64,000 nucleotides of DNA from Simmondsia chinensis (lineage: Eukaryota > Streptophyta > Magnoliopsida > Caryophyllales > Simmondsiaceae). Positions 46,969 through 59,422 of this stretch are shown here, piece after piece. Under the pieces are notes generated by a model. The model saw nothing but the letters and a program-made list of their open reading frames with translations. It did not search any database and was not told the origin of the DNA. Position numbers and translations under genes: made by a program. The DNA is taken from contig JAGTTD010000007.1 of NCBI GenBank assembly GCA_018398585.1, positions 13,136,320 through 13,200,319 on the forward strand. The letters run 5' to 3'. Each line of letters begins with the position of its first letter. The stretch's first letter is position 1.

Positions 46969-48962
46969 TGTTAGGAATAGTATTATGAAATCTAGATTTA
47001 TTCTAGTAATATTATTTTAATTAATGAATAAAATTAGAGTTCCAATTATTTTCTCATTAAATTTGTGTGAGGGAGCATATATACTGCACGTGATTTTCTT
47101 TTTGGTATCATTTATGAGATGGACAGAGTCCTCAAATTACATTTTACATGTTTAGTCTACGTGGATAATGAGATTAATCCACACATAGATTTTGAACAAA
47201 TGGTATGGAATGTTATTTGAATAACTCGTGCTCGATGATGAGCTTGGGCGACTTGTCTATTAAGATCATGACTTAACACTTTAGATAACTTGTCTTGGTC
47301 ATGTGGATGGTGATCCAAAAGCGTTAGGTTGGTGTGTTTAATGAGATTGATACGTTGAATTGGACCATATAGATTGCTTGTTTCTAAACTATTATCAGAG
47401 ATGAGTGATTCATGTTATACTGTTTGAACGACGACTCTAAATCTCTAGAGTATTCTGGACCTGTTCATGGAACATTAGTTGCTTTGGTGTACTATATGTA
47501 AGGTCTAAACAAATGACTTAATTCCCACGTAGACTGGGTATCAGCGTGAAGTGTGACAAGGATCAGGTATTCAATACGGAATCTACAATCTCTTACGAGG
47601 TACATATGCCCTCTTAGTTGATTCGCAAGTACCTGAATAATTTGGAATCTTTGGCCAAAGTATTCCTGATGTTTGACATTTGGAATTTATGCTATGAATA
47701 TGTTCAAGTATAAATGAATTATTCAGTAAAGGGCGAGTCCGTAACTAATGGAGAAGCTATGAGACGGATAATAATAGTAGTAGTATTTATTCTTTTTCAT
47801 GGACATTTAGTGGAGGGGTTGTTGTCATCAATACAATCTATTTAAGAAATATTGAATAAATGGTTTAAGTCTAGATTGCAGTGGGATTTATTTAGTGGAA
47901 TTAAGTTCCATTAAATGATTCTTAAATTATAACATGAGATGGTTAATTCAACCCATTTGGAGCTAAATTTAAATTGTCCTAGAGGTACCTGTGCAAGCTT
48001 CTGTATTTATTGCCATTGGAAAAATATTAAGAATTCATTAGATGAGTTTTATGTCCATGTGATGGGTAAATTTAATTTTGCCAAATATTATTCATGAGAT
48101 GAATAAAAGTTGAAAATATCAAAATAAAATAATTTTTGAAAATTAAACTGCATAAGATAAATTTTTATGTGTGGGAAACAAAGCAAAAAAAAAAATTGAG
48201 AAATCACAAAGTCCAGTTGCAATATGTGTAATCGCGGATGGACTAACTGGCACGCGACACGTGTCGAGCACTGGCAGCCTTTGGGAGATCCAAGTGCATA
48301 AAGGCGGGCCAATCACGACCCGCAACGTGGCAGACACACAGAGATAATATAAGGCGGCTTGGAATTACAGCAAAATGCGTCGTTTGAAGTTATTTTTGAA
48401 TGAAACGATGCGTTTTGCAATTAACCAGCGAATCCCACATTGATTTTTCAGCAATTTTTCACTCTGATATACTACTATAAATAGGGGTATCTATTCCAAA
48501 GGTTTGACATTAGTTCAAAATTAAGGGCTCTAGAAAGTATTGACTTTCAAGGAGCCTATTGGAGAGAAACATTTCTGCTGAAATTTTCTTTCCTCATTTT
48601 AATATTTTTCAGAGCCCCACTTTCTGTGCAATTCGAGGTCATTGCGTAGAAGGCAGCTGGGTCTCGATTTTCTTCATTTTTCTGGGAGATCATTATTCTT
48701 TTTGGTATTCTTATTTTGGTGCAATTCCAGGTATGTTCTTCTTTCCTTCTCTTTTAAAGTTTTTGCTTTTTTGTTTGTTTGCAATATTTCTTATTATGCC
48801 TAGTATAAGTTCATGCAATTCTTATGAATATATTAGAGTAAAGGCCTGCAGGTTTAAATTAGGAATTTTAAATCAACCTTAGGTTTAAAATTAGGAATTC
48901 TAAACCCTTCTGCTGCGTACGTTTTATTAAATTAGGGAAAATTTTTGAAATTTGTCCCAACA
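46969..48962 (+). mobile_element. 5' LTR of the copia element
   Basis: 1994 bases, 'tgttaggaatag' to 'tttgtcccaaca'. TATA box 'actataaataggg' at about 48473-48485. An ACACGTGT core near 48257 and an imperfect hairpin (AAAATGCGTCGTTT / AAACGATGCGTTTT, about 48371-48416) lie upstream of it and recur in the 3' LTR. Confidence 0.88.
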
Positions 48963-48964
48963 AT

Positions 48965-48976
48965 TGGTATTAGAGC
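48965..48976 (+). promoter_or_regulatory. Primer binding site of the copia element
   Basis: TGGTATTAGAGC, two bases after the LTR end; Met-type primer with one change. Confidence 0.8.
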
Positions 48977-49499
48977 CAACCTCTGATTACATTCATAATA
49001 TACCTGTATGTATAATAAGATCAAAATGAATAGACTTGGATTTAATAAAATAGAGATTTTATTAAGAAAGAAAAATCGTTTAATTTTGATGATAATCAAA
49101 GTATTGGTTTGAATTGTCTAAATCAATATTGAATTAATAGTTAATTAGATTGTTTAAGGCAACGATTAAAATTGTTTAAATAATTAATGAATTAATAGTT
49201 AATTCGGATCTGTCAATCCATTAATTTGCATTCATATTATTCATATAATGAGATTATGCATGTTCAATTATGAGTTATAAAATCAGATAAAATTGATCTA
49301 ATGAGATTAGATTCAATTATTCTTTTAGATTAATTGTTTTAATTAAAAAAAAAGAATTTCTGATGCTGCATCAGCCACTAATGTCATGCTGAAGTCAGCA
49401 CTGACGATATGCTGGCGTACGCATTTTTTAATCAAAAAAACAAAGAACATTTTTTTGGGACATATAAACATTAGTGCTAGTTTGCATAATAAATAAAAT

Positions 49500-50030
49500 A
49501 ATTTAATTTTTTGAACGAGAATCCAAAATAGATTATGAGATAATCGAATTTGTAAGTCAGTAATATTTTAAATGAAAATTAGCTTTTCATTAATTAATTT
49601 AGTTCTTTTAGAATGCGATTCTAAAATACATTATGAGATAATCTAAGATGTAAGTCGGCATTGTTCCAAATAAAAATTAATTTTTATTAATTAATTTAAT
49701 GTTAGAATGAGAATCTAAAATAAATTATATGATAATCTAAATTGTAAGTCAGTACTATTTTAAATAAAAATTAATTTTTTATAAATTAATTTAATTTTAG
49801 AATGACATTTTAAAAATAGATTATGAGATAATCTAATATGTAAGTCGATACTATTTCAAATATAAAAATTAATTTAATTTTTAGGAATAGTTTCTAAGAT
49901 AGATTATGAGATAATCTATGTAGTAAGACGGCAGTGTTTGAAATAAAATTAATTAATTATTTTTTGTTAGCTTAATTTTAGAATGAGATTCTAAAAAAGA
50001 GTATGAGATAATCCAAGTTGTAAATGCAAG
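49500..50030 (+). repeat. Tandem array of about 95-bp units in the copia leader
   Basis: About 5.6 diverged units (starts near 49500, 49600, 49697, 49790, 49880 and 49971). Each has 'ttagaatgagattctaaaa', then the palindrome 'gattatgagataatc', then 'tgtaagtc', then a TTAATTAATT-rich stretch. The array lies between the primer site and gag, so it would be in the genomic RNA leader. Confidence 0.82.
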
Positions 50031-50926
50031 TTAATTACAAAAAACACTAGTTCATAAAAATCAAGTGGGAGCGAGGTCTAATTGTTGAAACCTTACGGTC
50101 TCCATTACCGGTCTAGCAGTATAGTAGATCGATAGACCTCCCTGCAGAGGATGTTGATTTGCATATTACAGGGTTGGACTTCTATTAGCATAAACCAAAG
50201 TACAAAGAAGCGATGTGACCACACTGCCATGGAGTATTACGTGTATTTGTATGGAGGTTTAGGTAATGATTTACACATAACTAGCGTGATACATTAACCT
50301 CCCCGAGGAGCTCTGTTGTGTTATGTTAGAGACTAAGGTAAAGTGGTGAGTTGATCATGTTTAGTAAGAGTTGCAAGAAAACATGTTAAGTGAGAATACT
50401 TCTCACCCAAACTAGCTTCGTGCAACTCCGTTGCCAGGGAGTAAGGAGTGGTGTATTTAAATCATCACTGCATGCATGATAGTTCAATTTAGTGGATACC
50501 TGACTTATTGTGTATGCCAAAGTAAAAGAATAGATATAACTGCATTATACATGATTCTTGTTATACAGTTACATAATTGTTTGCATTATAGTGTTCCTGA
50601 AATGGCTATGACTGGTGCACTTCATTCAATTCTAAAAGACAATGCTTTAACTGGATTGAATTACTTCACATGGAAAATGAAATTGGACATAGTATTAATA
50701 TATGAGGGTCATAAGTTTGTTCTCGCTAATGCTTGACCAACAGTGCTAGCTAACAATTCTACAACTGCTATTAAAGAGCATTAAGAACACTGTAATAAGG
50801 CTAATGAGTTAGCCAAATGTTATATTTTGGCCTCTGTGACCAATGTTCTCAAGCATTAGATGCTTCAGATTGAAACAACAGCTGAGATGAACAAACTTTT
50901 AAAGGAAATGTTTGGTGATTAAGATT

Positions 50927-51077
50927 CTATGCTTCCATGATGACACACTCTTCTGGTCAAGGGTCCTCGAAAACAACCTCCCTTCAGGGTAGCACCTGGA
51001 AGGGGGAAGGTTGCGTACATCTACCCCTCATGACCCCATGTATGTGGGAGCCCTTATGGCACTGGGTTTGTTGTTTG
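50927..51077 (+). mobile_element. SINE in the copia gag
   Basis: 151 bp with the shared body ('gggtcctcgaaaacaacct', 'cccttcagggtagcacc', 'ggttgcgtacatct', 'ggcactgggtttgttgttt'). Flanks 'tttggtgattaagat' (50911-50925) and 'tttggcagtcaagat' (51078-51092) are a 15-base duplication with 12 matches. The gag protein sense resumes after it. The head (first 35 bases) is neither 5S nor clearly tRNA. Confidence 0.72.
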
Positions 51078-51113
51078 TTTGGCAGTCAAGATAGGGCAGC
51101 CAGGCAAGAATTG

Positions 51114-51496
51114 TGTTAGCTTCCAAATATGAATTGAAAGTCTAACCTAGTAGAAGAAAGAGTTAAGGTGAGAAGAGAAGTAAAAGGGGATGAGAAATAG
51201 AGAAAGAGATGAGAAAAGAGAGTTAATTCCACAAGGAAATCAGTTTGTATTTGATTGAATAATGAGATTACAAGCTTAAGATCCTATTTATAGACCTAGG
51301 AAAACATTGCATCAAGACTATCGACTAAACTTCCAAAAAACAGCTTTTCCCACCCAGACTTACAGCGGCAACGGTCTGGCCAAATTGGCGCCAACCAACA
51401 CAACTAATTTTCAAACAAAACATAAAACTCGACTCTCAGAAAATAAACTCAGCCACTAATTCAAAAATCACAATTAAGTTCTAACGATTCGTAACA
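51114..51496 (-). mobile_element. 3' LTR of the nested Reina-like element
   Basis: 'tgttagcttcc' to 'attcgtaaca'. TATA-like 'tctataaataggatc' on the - strand near 51283-51297. The purine tract 'aagtgggaggga' adjoins on the inner side (51499-51510). Confidence 0.9.
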
Positions 51497-54177
51497 TTCC
51501 CTCCCACTTGAGAAGCTTCTTGTCCTCCAGAAGTGAAACTCGGAAATTGGCTCTTCAAGAATTTGCAATCTTCCCAAGTCATCAAACCCTTGTCCAAGTT
51601 GCACCAAGACACCAAAAATTCTTGCACGGCACCACGATCATGCTGCAGCGATCTTCGACCCTTAATAGCAGCAGGCTGCAGCAGCAGCAGGCCGCTTGTT
51701 TCAGCAGCAGGATGATCCCGAGCAACTACAGCTCCCTTTTTAACCTGCTTTTTAAGTAAGGACACGTGAAACACGGGGTGAATGTATGAATGGGTAGGTA
51801 AGTCGAGCTTATAAGCAACATTGCCAATTTTCTCTAGAATTTTGTACGGCCCAAAGTACCGAGCACTTAGCTTGACATTACACCTAACAGCCAAGGAGGA
51901 CTGTCTATGCGGTTGTAACTTAAGGTAGACCATGTCACCAACGTCATAGCTTTTGTCTACCCTTTTTCTATCTGCGTAATACTTCATCCGAGCTCGAGCC
52001 TGATGGAGATTGTCCTTAAGTTCTTGCAACAGTTGCCTCCTCTACTGCATAAAGTCAGTTACTGCAGTACCGGTGCTCTTCGGTTGTTGTAGCATCATAG
52101 GAGAGGGAGGAGGATAGCCATACAATGCTTGGAAGGGAGAAGTGCCAATGGATGTGTGGAAGTGGGTGTTGAACCAAAATTCGGCTAAGGAGAGCTAACG
52201 GTTCCACTCCTTGGGCCTCAAGAAGACCATACTCCGAAGGTACCATCAACTTAAACAACTCTCTCCAGAACGTACTTGTGAAGATCTTGTCTCGATCGGA
52301 CACAATGGATTGAGGCAATCCATGTAATTTGTAAATGTTGTCAAGGAAGATCCTTGCCAATTTTTCAGCGGTGATGGGTCGAGTAAGAGCAATGAAATGA
52401 CTAAACTTGGTGAAACAATCCACCACTACCCATATGACCTCCTTGCCTTTAGACTTTGGTAATCCCTCAATGAAATCCATGCTAATGTGAACCCAAGCCC
52501 CTTGTAACAAGGATCTCCTAACTTCGTTTGTTGACAAACTTCACAAGACTTCACATAGTCACTTACATCTTTTTTCATACTCGGCCATGTAAAATATGCT
52601 TTGATTCTATGGTAGGTGCCTTCTACACCCTTGTGACCACCCCAAGTAGCATCATGTGAAGCCTGGATGACCAATTCTCTCAAATCAGTGGCTGAACCAA
52701 CATATAACAGACCTCTGATGAGGATCAGCCCTTGCTGCACAGTTATTCCAGTGTCTGCAGCAACGAACTTTGCATTGTGTGTGAGAGCAGCAGTGACCAG
52801 ATTTTCCTGAGCAAAAGGGTCCCTCCCGTAGGATTTATGTAACTCTTCCACCCAAGAAGGAATTACCACGGTAACAGCAACACAGGTGGCCTGATTTTCA
52901 TCCTCAAACTGCCTTGACAGAGCATCCGCAGCAGTGTTCTCTTTGCCACTTCTATATTTGATGTCGTAATCAAGGCCTACTTGAGACTTTGATGATCTGT
53001 TCGAATAATGAACTTACGACCTTCCAAGTATTGCCTCCATTTCTCCACGGCTAAGAGGATGGCTAAATATTCCTTCTCATATGTCGACATCGCTTGATGT
53101 TTAGGACTAAGAGCTTGGCTCAAATAAGCTATAGGCCTCCCCTTTTGAGCAAGAATAGCCCCTATACTAGTACCACTGGCATCGGTTTCCAAAACGAAGC
53201 TTTCGGTGAAGTCCGGCACCGCCAAAACTGGTACAGCACACATTGCGGCTTTAAAGGCTTCAAATGCGGCCTGAGATCTCTCGTTCCATGTAAAAGCATC
53301 CTTCTTCAAGAGCTCGGTTAATGGCTTGGCAATAGAACCATATCCCTTAATAAATTTTCTATAATACCCGGTCAATCCCAAGAAACCCCTCAATTTCTTC
53401 AAGGTGATCGGAATTGCCCATTCTTGCATTGCACGGATGTTGTTAGGATCAGTAGACACTCCCTCATGTGAGATTATATGACCCAAATACTCGAGCTTAT
53501 CTTTGAACAAACGAACACTTGGACATCTAGGCAAAGAACTTGTTTTGCCGCATCAATTCAAACACTTGTTGGAGATGAGTGAGATGAGCTTCATATGTTG
53601 AGCTATAAATCAGTATGTCGTCGAAGAAAATGAGCACTGAATTCCTCAGAAAAGGCTTGAAAACATCGTTCATGGCTGCTTGAAAAGTGGACGGTGCATT
53701 TGTCAAGCCGAAAGGCATAACAACAAACTCGAAATGCCCATGGTGAGTTTGAAAAGCTGTCCTGTAAATATCCGGCTTGAAAACCCTGATTTGATGGTAC
53801 CCTTGCCTCAAATCCAGCTTAGAAAAGAAGCACGCACCGTTTAATTCATCGAGCAAATCATCTATGATCGGAATGGGAAACTTATCCTTCACCGTTAGAG
53901 CATTCAACCGACGGTAGTCAATACACATTCTAGTCGAGCCATCTTTCTTCTTCACAAGGATCACGGATGAAGCGAAAGGACTATGGCTTGGTCTAATAAA
54001 GTTCATGTGAAGAAGTTCCTCCACTTGCCTCTCTATCTCCGACTTTTGGCCAAGTGCATATCGATACGGCTTAATCTTCACCGGATCAACATTAGCACAC
54101 AAGGGAATGGCGTGGTCCTCACTCCTTGAAGGAGGAAGACTCTTAGGTGGCTCAAAGATGTCACCAAATTCTTCCAC
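51481..54177 (-). pseudogene. Pol (RT, RNase H, integrase, chromodomain) of the nested Reina-like element
   Basis: RT in 53527-54177 ('KKDGSTRMCIDYRRLNALTV', 'GYHQIRVF', '[12 protein letters not shown]', FFDD in '[12 protein letters not shown]'). RT end and RNase H in 52977-53534 ('ETDASGTSIGAILAQKG', 'DHQSLK'). Integrase zinc finger in 52426-52869 ('CEVCQQTKLG'). Core in 52055-52537 ('SMDFIEGLPKS', 'SDRDKIFTS'), with the DDE end shifted in frame. C-terminus with chromodomain in 51481-52029 ('[12 protein letters not shown]', '[11 protein letters not shown]', 'TWED'). The chromodomain would direct integration to particular chromatin. Frame breaks at about 53530, 52900 and 52050-52200. Confidence 0.85.
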
Positions 54178-54183
54178 TAGGGA

Positions 54184-54940
54184 CTAAACTTCTGGTTGAA
54201 GTTCCTGCTGCAGCTCAACCGAAGCTAAAATGAACAAATGGCCTATCCATTGTATTGCTTTCTTCTTGATCCCCTCGGGCACACGTTTGCCATCAATTAT
54301 CTTGAGTTGAGCTTCCTCGGACATGCCTTTCAAGGCTACTTTGGTGCCATGAACCTCAAATGCTACGGTCATCTTATCAAAATCAAATATAACCGGGTTA
54401 AAAGTCCTCATCCAATCCACCCCTAGTACCATATCACAACCTCCCAAAGGGAGAACTCTAAAATCAAAGGTGAAGTGATGTTCTTGCATCATCCAAGGGA
54501 ATGCTATGCACTTGTTATGAATGGTTAAAGAATTGCCATCAGCCACCATCACTTGCAAAGGATAAGTCTTTATCGTTTCATGCCTAGCCTTCTTACTCAA
54601 CTTAGGATCGATTAAACTATGTGTACTCCCACTATCAATGAGGATAATGATGGAATGTTTTCCAGCCATACCTCTGATCTTAATAGTGTTATGAGCTCCA
54701 CTACCGGTTAAAGCCTTCATTGATATCTCCACTTCATCTTCACTCCATTCATCTTGTGAAAAATCATCAATACTGTCACTTTTGGTTGCTGAATGTTCAC
54801 TGCCTGTTTCAGCTTCAACACGGGTCCCCTTAGCACACATTATTGCTTGAGTTTTGCACCTATGTCCAGGATGATATGGCTAGTTACAACAAAAGCAAAG
54901 TCTCACCGAGCTCCTGTCCACAGCACGCTTAAAACCAGCA
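54184..54940 (-). pseudogene. Zinc knuckle and aspartic protease of the nested Reina-like element
   Basis: 54184-54840 holds the protease ('ILIDSGSTHSLID', intact D-S-G; 'GCDMVLGVDWMRTF'). Just upstream, about 54850-54910, the zinc knuckle reads 'LCFCCN', stop, 'PYHPGHRC', so one codon has become a stop. Confidence 0.8.
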
Positions 54941-54999
54941 CCTGATCCTGCACCAGCACCAGAACCGGTCTTCTGTTGTGGCCTGTACTTGCTGTTTGG

Positions 55000-56289
55000 C
55001 TACTTATATTTGTCACTCGGTTGGACATGAGTGGCTTCTATCAATTTTTCCTTGTTATAAGCACTTGACAAGGTCTTAGGACCAATGGCTTTCACCATGT
55101 TCTTGATCCTAGGCTTTAATCCACTTATAAAGCAAGACACATAATACGACTCGGTGTCCTCGGAAGCTATAGACAAAACATATAGCAAATTGGCTCTTAA
55201 GTTCTCAAATCTAAGCATGTACTCACTCACAGTTGAAGTTTGAGATAATTTGTTAAAATTATCCACAATGTCCGTTGATTCTCCTTCTCCATATTGTTCA
55301 CACATTTCTTCTACGAGTTGGCCCCAAGAAATGTTCATTTTGCTCTTCAACAAACTGTAGTACCTCACCTCATGGTCGCCATGTAGATATACTGCAGCTA
55401 ATTGGAGCTTCTCATCATCAGGAATATCGTAATATATGAAGTACCGATCGCACCTTCTAAGCCATGATTCCGGTAATTTGCCATCAAAAGGACCAATTTC
55501 AACTCTTGGCTGTCTGTGATTACCACTCCTACCACCAGATATCATGTCATTACTCACGTTTTTATGCTAATAATGTCGATCAAGAGGTCTGTCCAAATGT
55601 TCGAGCTCATCAAAATCAGCTCTGCGTTGCAAAACTGAGTTCTGAGGCCTGCTGTTGTGGTCTGAATTCGATGCTTTAGGTCGGCAATGTGCCTGTCCAG
55701 AGACTCGATTCTGATTGTCTACATCAAATTCATGTTGCAGAGACTGATTTGCTGCTGATCTAATGTTAATTGAATGTCCTCCATTTGCCTGAACTATCGG
55801 AGATTTGTCCCAGTTCATCACCAAAATATCAGGTCTGTCAACATGTCCTTGCTGTTGATCGGTCTCTTGCTGCTGAAATATCTGACTTGCGGGCTTCAAA
55901 ATCGCATCCACACTTGATTCCTTTTGTTTATTAATCTGATCTTGCATTCTTTCGATTTTATCTTCAAATTTTTGCAGCCTCTCTTTCTTAAACAATTCTT
56001 TATCTAAAATCATTTTCAACATGTTTTGAATGCTATTAGTGCTCTCGAGTGACTTCTGTTCTTGCTGATCAAACCTAGCTTTGAGCTCGATTTGCTGTTG
56101 TTCAAACCTAGCATTAAGCTGTTCTATCTTGTCATTCAAATCTTGGTGTTGATCACCTGATACATTCGCTCCAGAACTTGTAACAGCAGCCACAAAATCC
56201 AATCCAGAACTTGGTGCATTGGCTCCTACGGCTCCAGATCTGGTTCTAACGCCTTCGATCATTTTCTTCTTTGATTTTGCCAGCCTCAA
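55000..56289 (-). pseudogene. Gag of the nested Reina-like element
   Basis: N-terminal part 55567-56289 (240 codons, glutamine-rich, likely coiled coil; a start at 'MIEGVRTRSGAVG' is plausible). Core part 55000-55557 ('PFDGKLPESWLRRCDRYF', 'LRFENLRANLL', 'FISGLKPRIKNMVKA'). One stop near 55560 separates them. Forms the particle. Confidence 0.82.
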
Positions 56290-56313
56290 TCAATCAATTG
56301 GTTGCTTGAACCG

Positions 56314-56710
56314 GCTCTGATACCAATTGTTAGCTTCCAATTAGGAATTGAAAGTCCAACCTAGTAGAAGAAAGAGTTAAGGTGAGAAGAGAAGTGAAAG
56401 GGGATGATAAATAGAGAAAGAGATGAGAAAAGAGAGTTAATTCCACAAGGAAATCAGTTTGTATTTGATTGAATAATGAGATTACAAGCCTAAGATCCTA
56501 TTTATAGACCTAGGAAAACATTGCATCAAGACTATCGACTAAACTTCCAAAAAACAGCTTTTCCCGCCCAGACTTACAGCAGCAACGGTTTGGCCAAATT
56601 GGCGCCAACCGACACAACTAATTTTCAAACAAAACATAAAACTCGAGTCTTAGAAAATAAACTCAGCCATTAATTCAAAAATCACAATTAAATTCTAACG
56701 ATTCATAACA
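56314..56710 (-). mobile_element. Primer site and 5' LTR of the nested Reina-like element
   Basis: 56314-56325 reads TGGTATCAGAGC on the - strand, an exact Met-type site. The LTR follows at 56329-56710 ('tgttagcttcc' to 'attcataaca'). Confidence 0.9.
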
Positions 56711-57229
56711 AATTGATGAGGAAGCTCTTGAATATAAGGACGTCAGAAGGGTCACCAGTTCAGGGGCACATCATGAAAATGATAGCGTGCTTGTCTGAGT
56801 TGGAGATTCTAAGTTCTAAGATTGATAGTCACTCTCACCAGGACATCATCCGCGGCTCTCTGTCTAGCTCTTTTACTCAGTTCAGGCTAAACTACACAAT
56901 GAATAATAAAGATGATTCATTGCTGGAGCTGATGAAGGAGCTGTGGGTAGCACTGGGTATTATGCGAGCCAAGGGGAGTGTCCACTTGACTCAAGTATGA
57001 AGGGATAGTGGAAAGAAGTAGAACAAGGGAGCAACTGGAAAGAAAGGCAAAGGCAAGGTTGCTAGTGTAGCGACTAATCCTAATGCAAAACCAGCAAAAT
57101 GAAAGTGTTTCTTTTGCAAAATGATGGGCCACTAGAAGAGGAACTGCACAAAGTACATAGCTACTCATCTTACAAAGACTACTAAGCCAACTGGTGAAGG
57201 TATGATGATATATCACCTATTTGAGTCAT

Positions 57230-59408
57230 GCGCAGTTGAGAGCCCACCAATGTGCAATCAGGTTCAACTTACCATGTCTATACTATGTTACAGGGGTTCA
57301 GACTAACTAGGAGGCTGCATGATGGGGAGCTGTACCTGATGGTCAGGGACAATACAAGAGCAGTGGTCTTAGGAGCAGGAGATGTTAGCTTAGACTTTAG
57401 TGGGTTGTTTTTTTATACCTACATTGTGCAGGAATTTTGATTCATATGTTTCATCTTATGGATAATTGTAATTCAATTATTTTGGTTGTGAAACTATTAT
57501 TACAAGAAATAAATTATTTAATTTCAAAAGTACATGTGTAAATGATTTAATCATGTTTTCTTTCTAATCAAAACTATAGTATTTACCTAAATGAATCTAA
57601 CACAAGCTCACTTGCTCAATCTCCTAGAAGAAAACACCCTAAAAGTGATAATGCCTACACACGTCACCAAAAGATGGACTGATAGAGGTTTTGGACTTGA
57701 AGTTATTACCAGTTTGCGAATGCTGCATAGAAGAAAAGATGACCAGGTCTGTCTTTAAGAGTATAGGTAACAGGGTTGCTAGCTTGCTTAAGCCGGTTCA
57801 CCCAGTGTATGTAAACCAATGAATGTTCAAGCAAGAGGTGGATATGAGTACTTCATTATATTCACTGATGATTATTAAGGTATGGATATGTTTATCTAAT
57901 GAGGCATAAGTCGGACTCTTTTGAAAAGTTCAAAGAGTACAAGTTAAGTCGCTTTGATTAGATCGGGGTGGTGAATATCTTTCAAGTGAGTTCTTGGATT
58001 TCCTAACTGCAAATGGGGTAAGATCTCAGCTTTTTGCTCTAGGTACACCGCAACAGAATGGTGTTGCAGATAGAAGGAATAGGACATTGTTAATGAGGGT
58101 AAGGTCCATGATAAGTTATGCTGTTTTACCGATCTCTTTTTGAGGTCATCCCAAAAGAACGAGGACGGTCTTTTCTACAGTTCTTTTGATCAAATGGTTT
58201 TTATAAATGTAAATGCGAAATGTTTAGAGCAAGATTTTTGTAAGTAGACTACAAAAGCAAAAGTAGAGTAGTGTTGGAGGAGTTAAAAGAAAATTACGCT
58301 AATTCTAAGCAGCTAGACACAACTCAGGGTATAGTGGATTCATTAGATGCACCTACTATTAGGATTGAGAATCTTCTGAGTACACAGGAGCTTGGGTGTA
58401 GTGGGAGGATCGTCAGGGAACCTAACATGTTCATGGCGAGGAGCCTTAATGGTTGACCATGACATTGTATTTGATAATCTGAGCTACAATGAGGCAATTA
58501 AAAACAAGGATGCTGACTAGTGGGTTTTAATAATGAAATATGAAATAGGATCTATGTATTCTAACTAGGTCTGATATCTTGTAGAAGCACTTATTGTCAT
58601 TAATGGTTGTGAATGGCTCTACAAGAGGAAAAGAGGAGTGGAAGGGAAGGTAGAGACCTTCAAGCTAAGACTAGTTGCTGAGGGTTTTACCAAAAAGAAA
58701 GAAATCGATTATGATGAGACCTTTGTACTAGTAACCGTGCTAAAGTTCATAAGGATACTCCTATTCATTGCTGCTCATTATGAGATTGGGCAAGTGGAAG
58801 TCAAAACATCCCTTTTGAATGGTTGCCTTAAAGAAGACATTTATATCGTGCAACCAGATGGTTTCATTAGCAAAAATCAGGAGCATATGATGTGTAGACT
58901 AAAAAAATACCACAGATGCATTGAAACAAGTATCATGCTCATGGAATATTAGATTCAATGAAGCAATTAAGTCTTTTAGTTTCGAGCAATTAGTTGACAA
59001 ACCAAACGTGTACAAATAATGTCAAAAGAAAGTAATGACCTTTTTAGTAATGTATGTGGACGATATAATACTCACTGGGAATGAAGTAGGGTGTTAATAG
59101 CTGTAAAGATTTGGCTGTCAAGTCAGTTCGAGTTGGTTCCAATTGGCTATACTAATTTAGACTTGATAGAGATGTCAGGGGTTCGACGTCTAGGCATGCC
59201 TTTACCATTGGAGCAGGGGCCATTAGTGGGAGGAATGTCAAGTAGTATTGTATTGCTGACTTCACCATAGAGGCTGAATACGTTGCATCTTCTGAAGTTG
59301 CAAAGTGAGCGTGTTGGTTCAAATAGAGTAATCGACTTCACTAAGACTTTGACTAAGTAGACCTTTTTAGAAGGGATGGGTATAAAGTGTATAATAAATT
59401 AGATTTAG
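57230..59408 (+). pseudogene. Decayed copia pol (protease, integrase, RT, RNase H remnant)
   Basis: Protease region 57252-57440 ('SGSTYHVYTMLQGFRLTRRL', D-S-G decayed). Integrase 57700-58130 in two frames ('FIIFTDDY', 'LDRGGEYLSSEFLDF', 'GTPQQNGVADRRNRTLL', where the catalytic Glu is Asp). Linker 58271-58456. RT 58638-58952 ('ETFKLRLVAEGFTKKKEIDY', 'VEVKTSLLNGCLKEDIYI') and YVDD intact at about 59045-59075. RNase H is reduced to about 200 bases, so RT and the element end lie closer than they should. Purine tract 'acaagtgggag' at 59410-59420. Confidence 0.8.
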
Positions 59409-59422
59409 GACAAGTGGGAGAT

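Larger units (their letters stand above)
51114..56710 (-). mobile_element. Complete Reina-like chromovirus in the copia gag
   Basis: 5597 bp, LTRs 51114-51496 and 56329-56710, duplication AATTG at 51109-51113 and 56711-56715. The LTRs differ at about 15 of 383 positions by hand, somewhat fewer than those of the Reina-like element at 6668. It is the best-preserved element in the window, but stops and frame changes still break the coding region. Confidence 0.93.
50602..57200 (+). pseudogene. Copia gag, split by a SINE and a Reina-like element
   Basis: First part 50602-50926 ('MTGALHSILKDNALTG', 'NELAKCYILASVTNVL', 'LLKEMFGD'). The frame resumes at about 51093-51113 ('RAARQEL') and, after the nested element, at 56711 ('MRKLLNIRTSEGSPVQGH', 'SLLELMKELWVALGI', to 57000). 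A zinc knuckle near 57100-57145 reads 'CFFCKMMGH' then 'RNCTKY', with a stop in place of Trp. Both insertions fall within one conserved gag stretch, and the joined sense across them confirms the order of events. Confidence 0.75.

Noticed and set aside
49500..50030. CRISPR-like array
   Set aside because: Units are diverged throughout with no unique spacers, in a plant retrotransposon leader; this is an ordinary tandem repeat.
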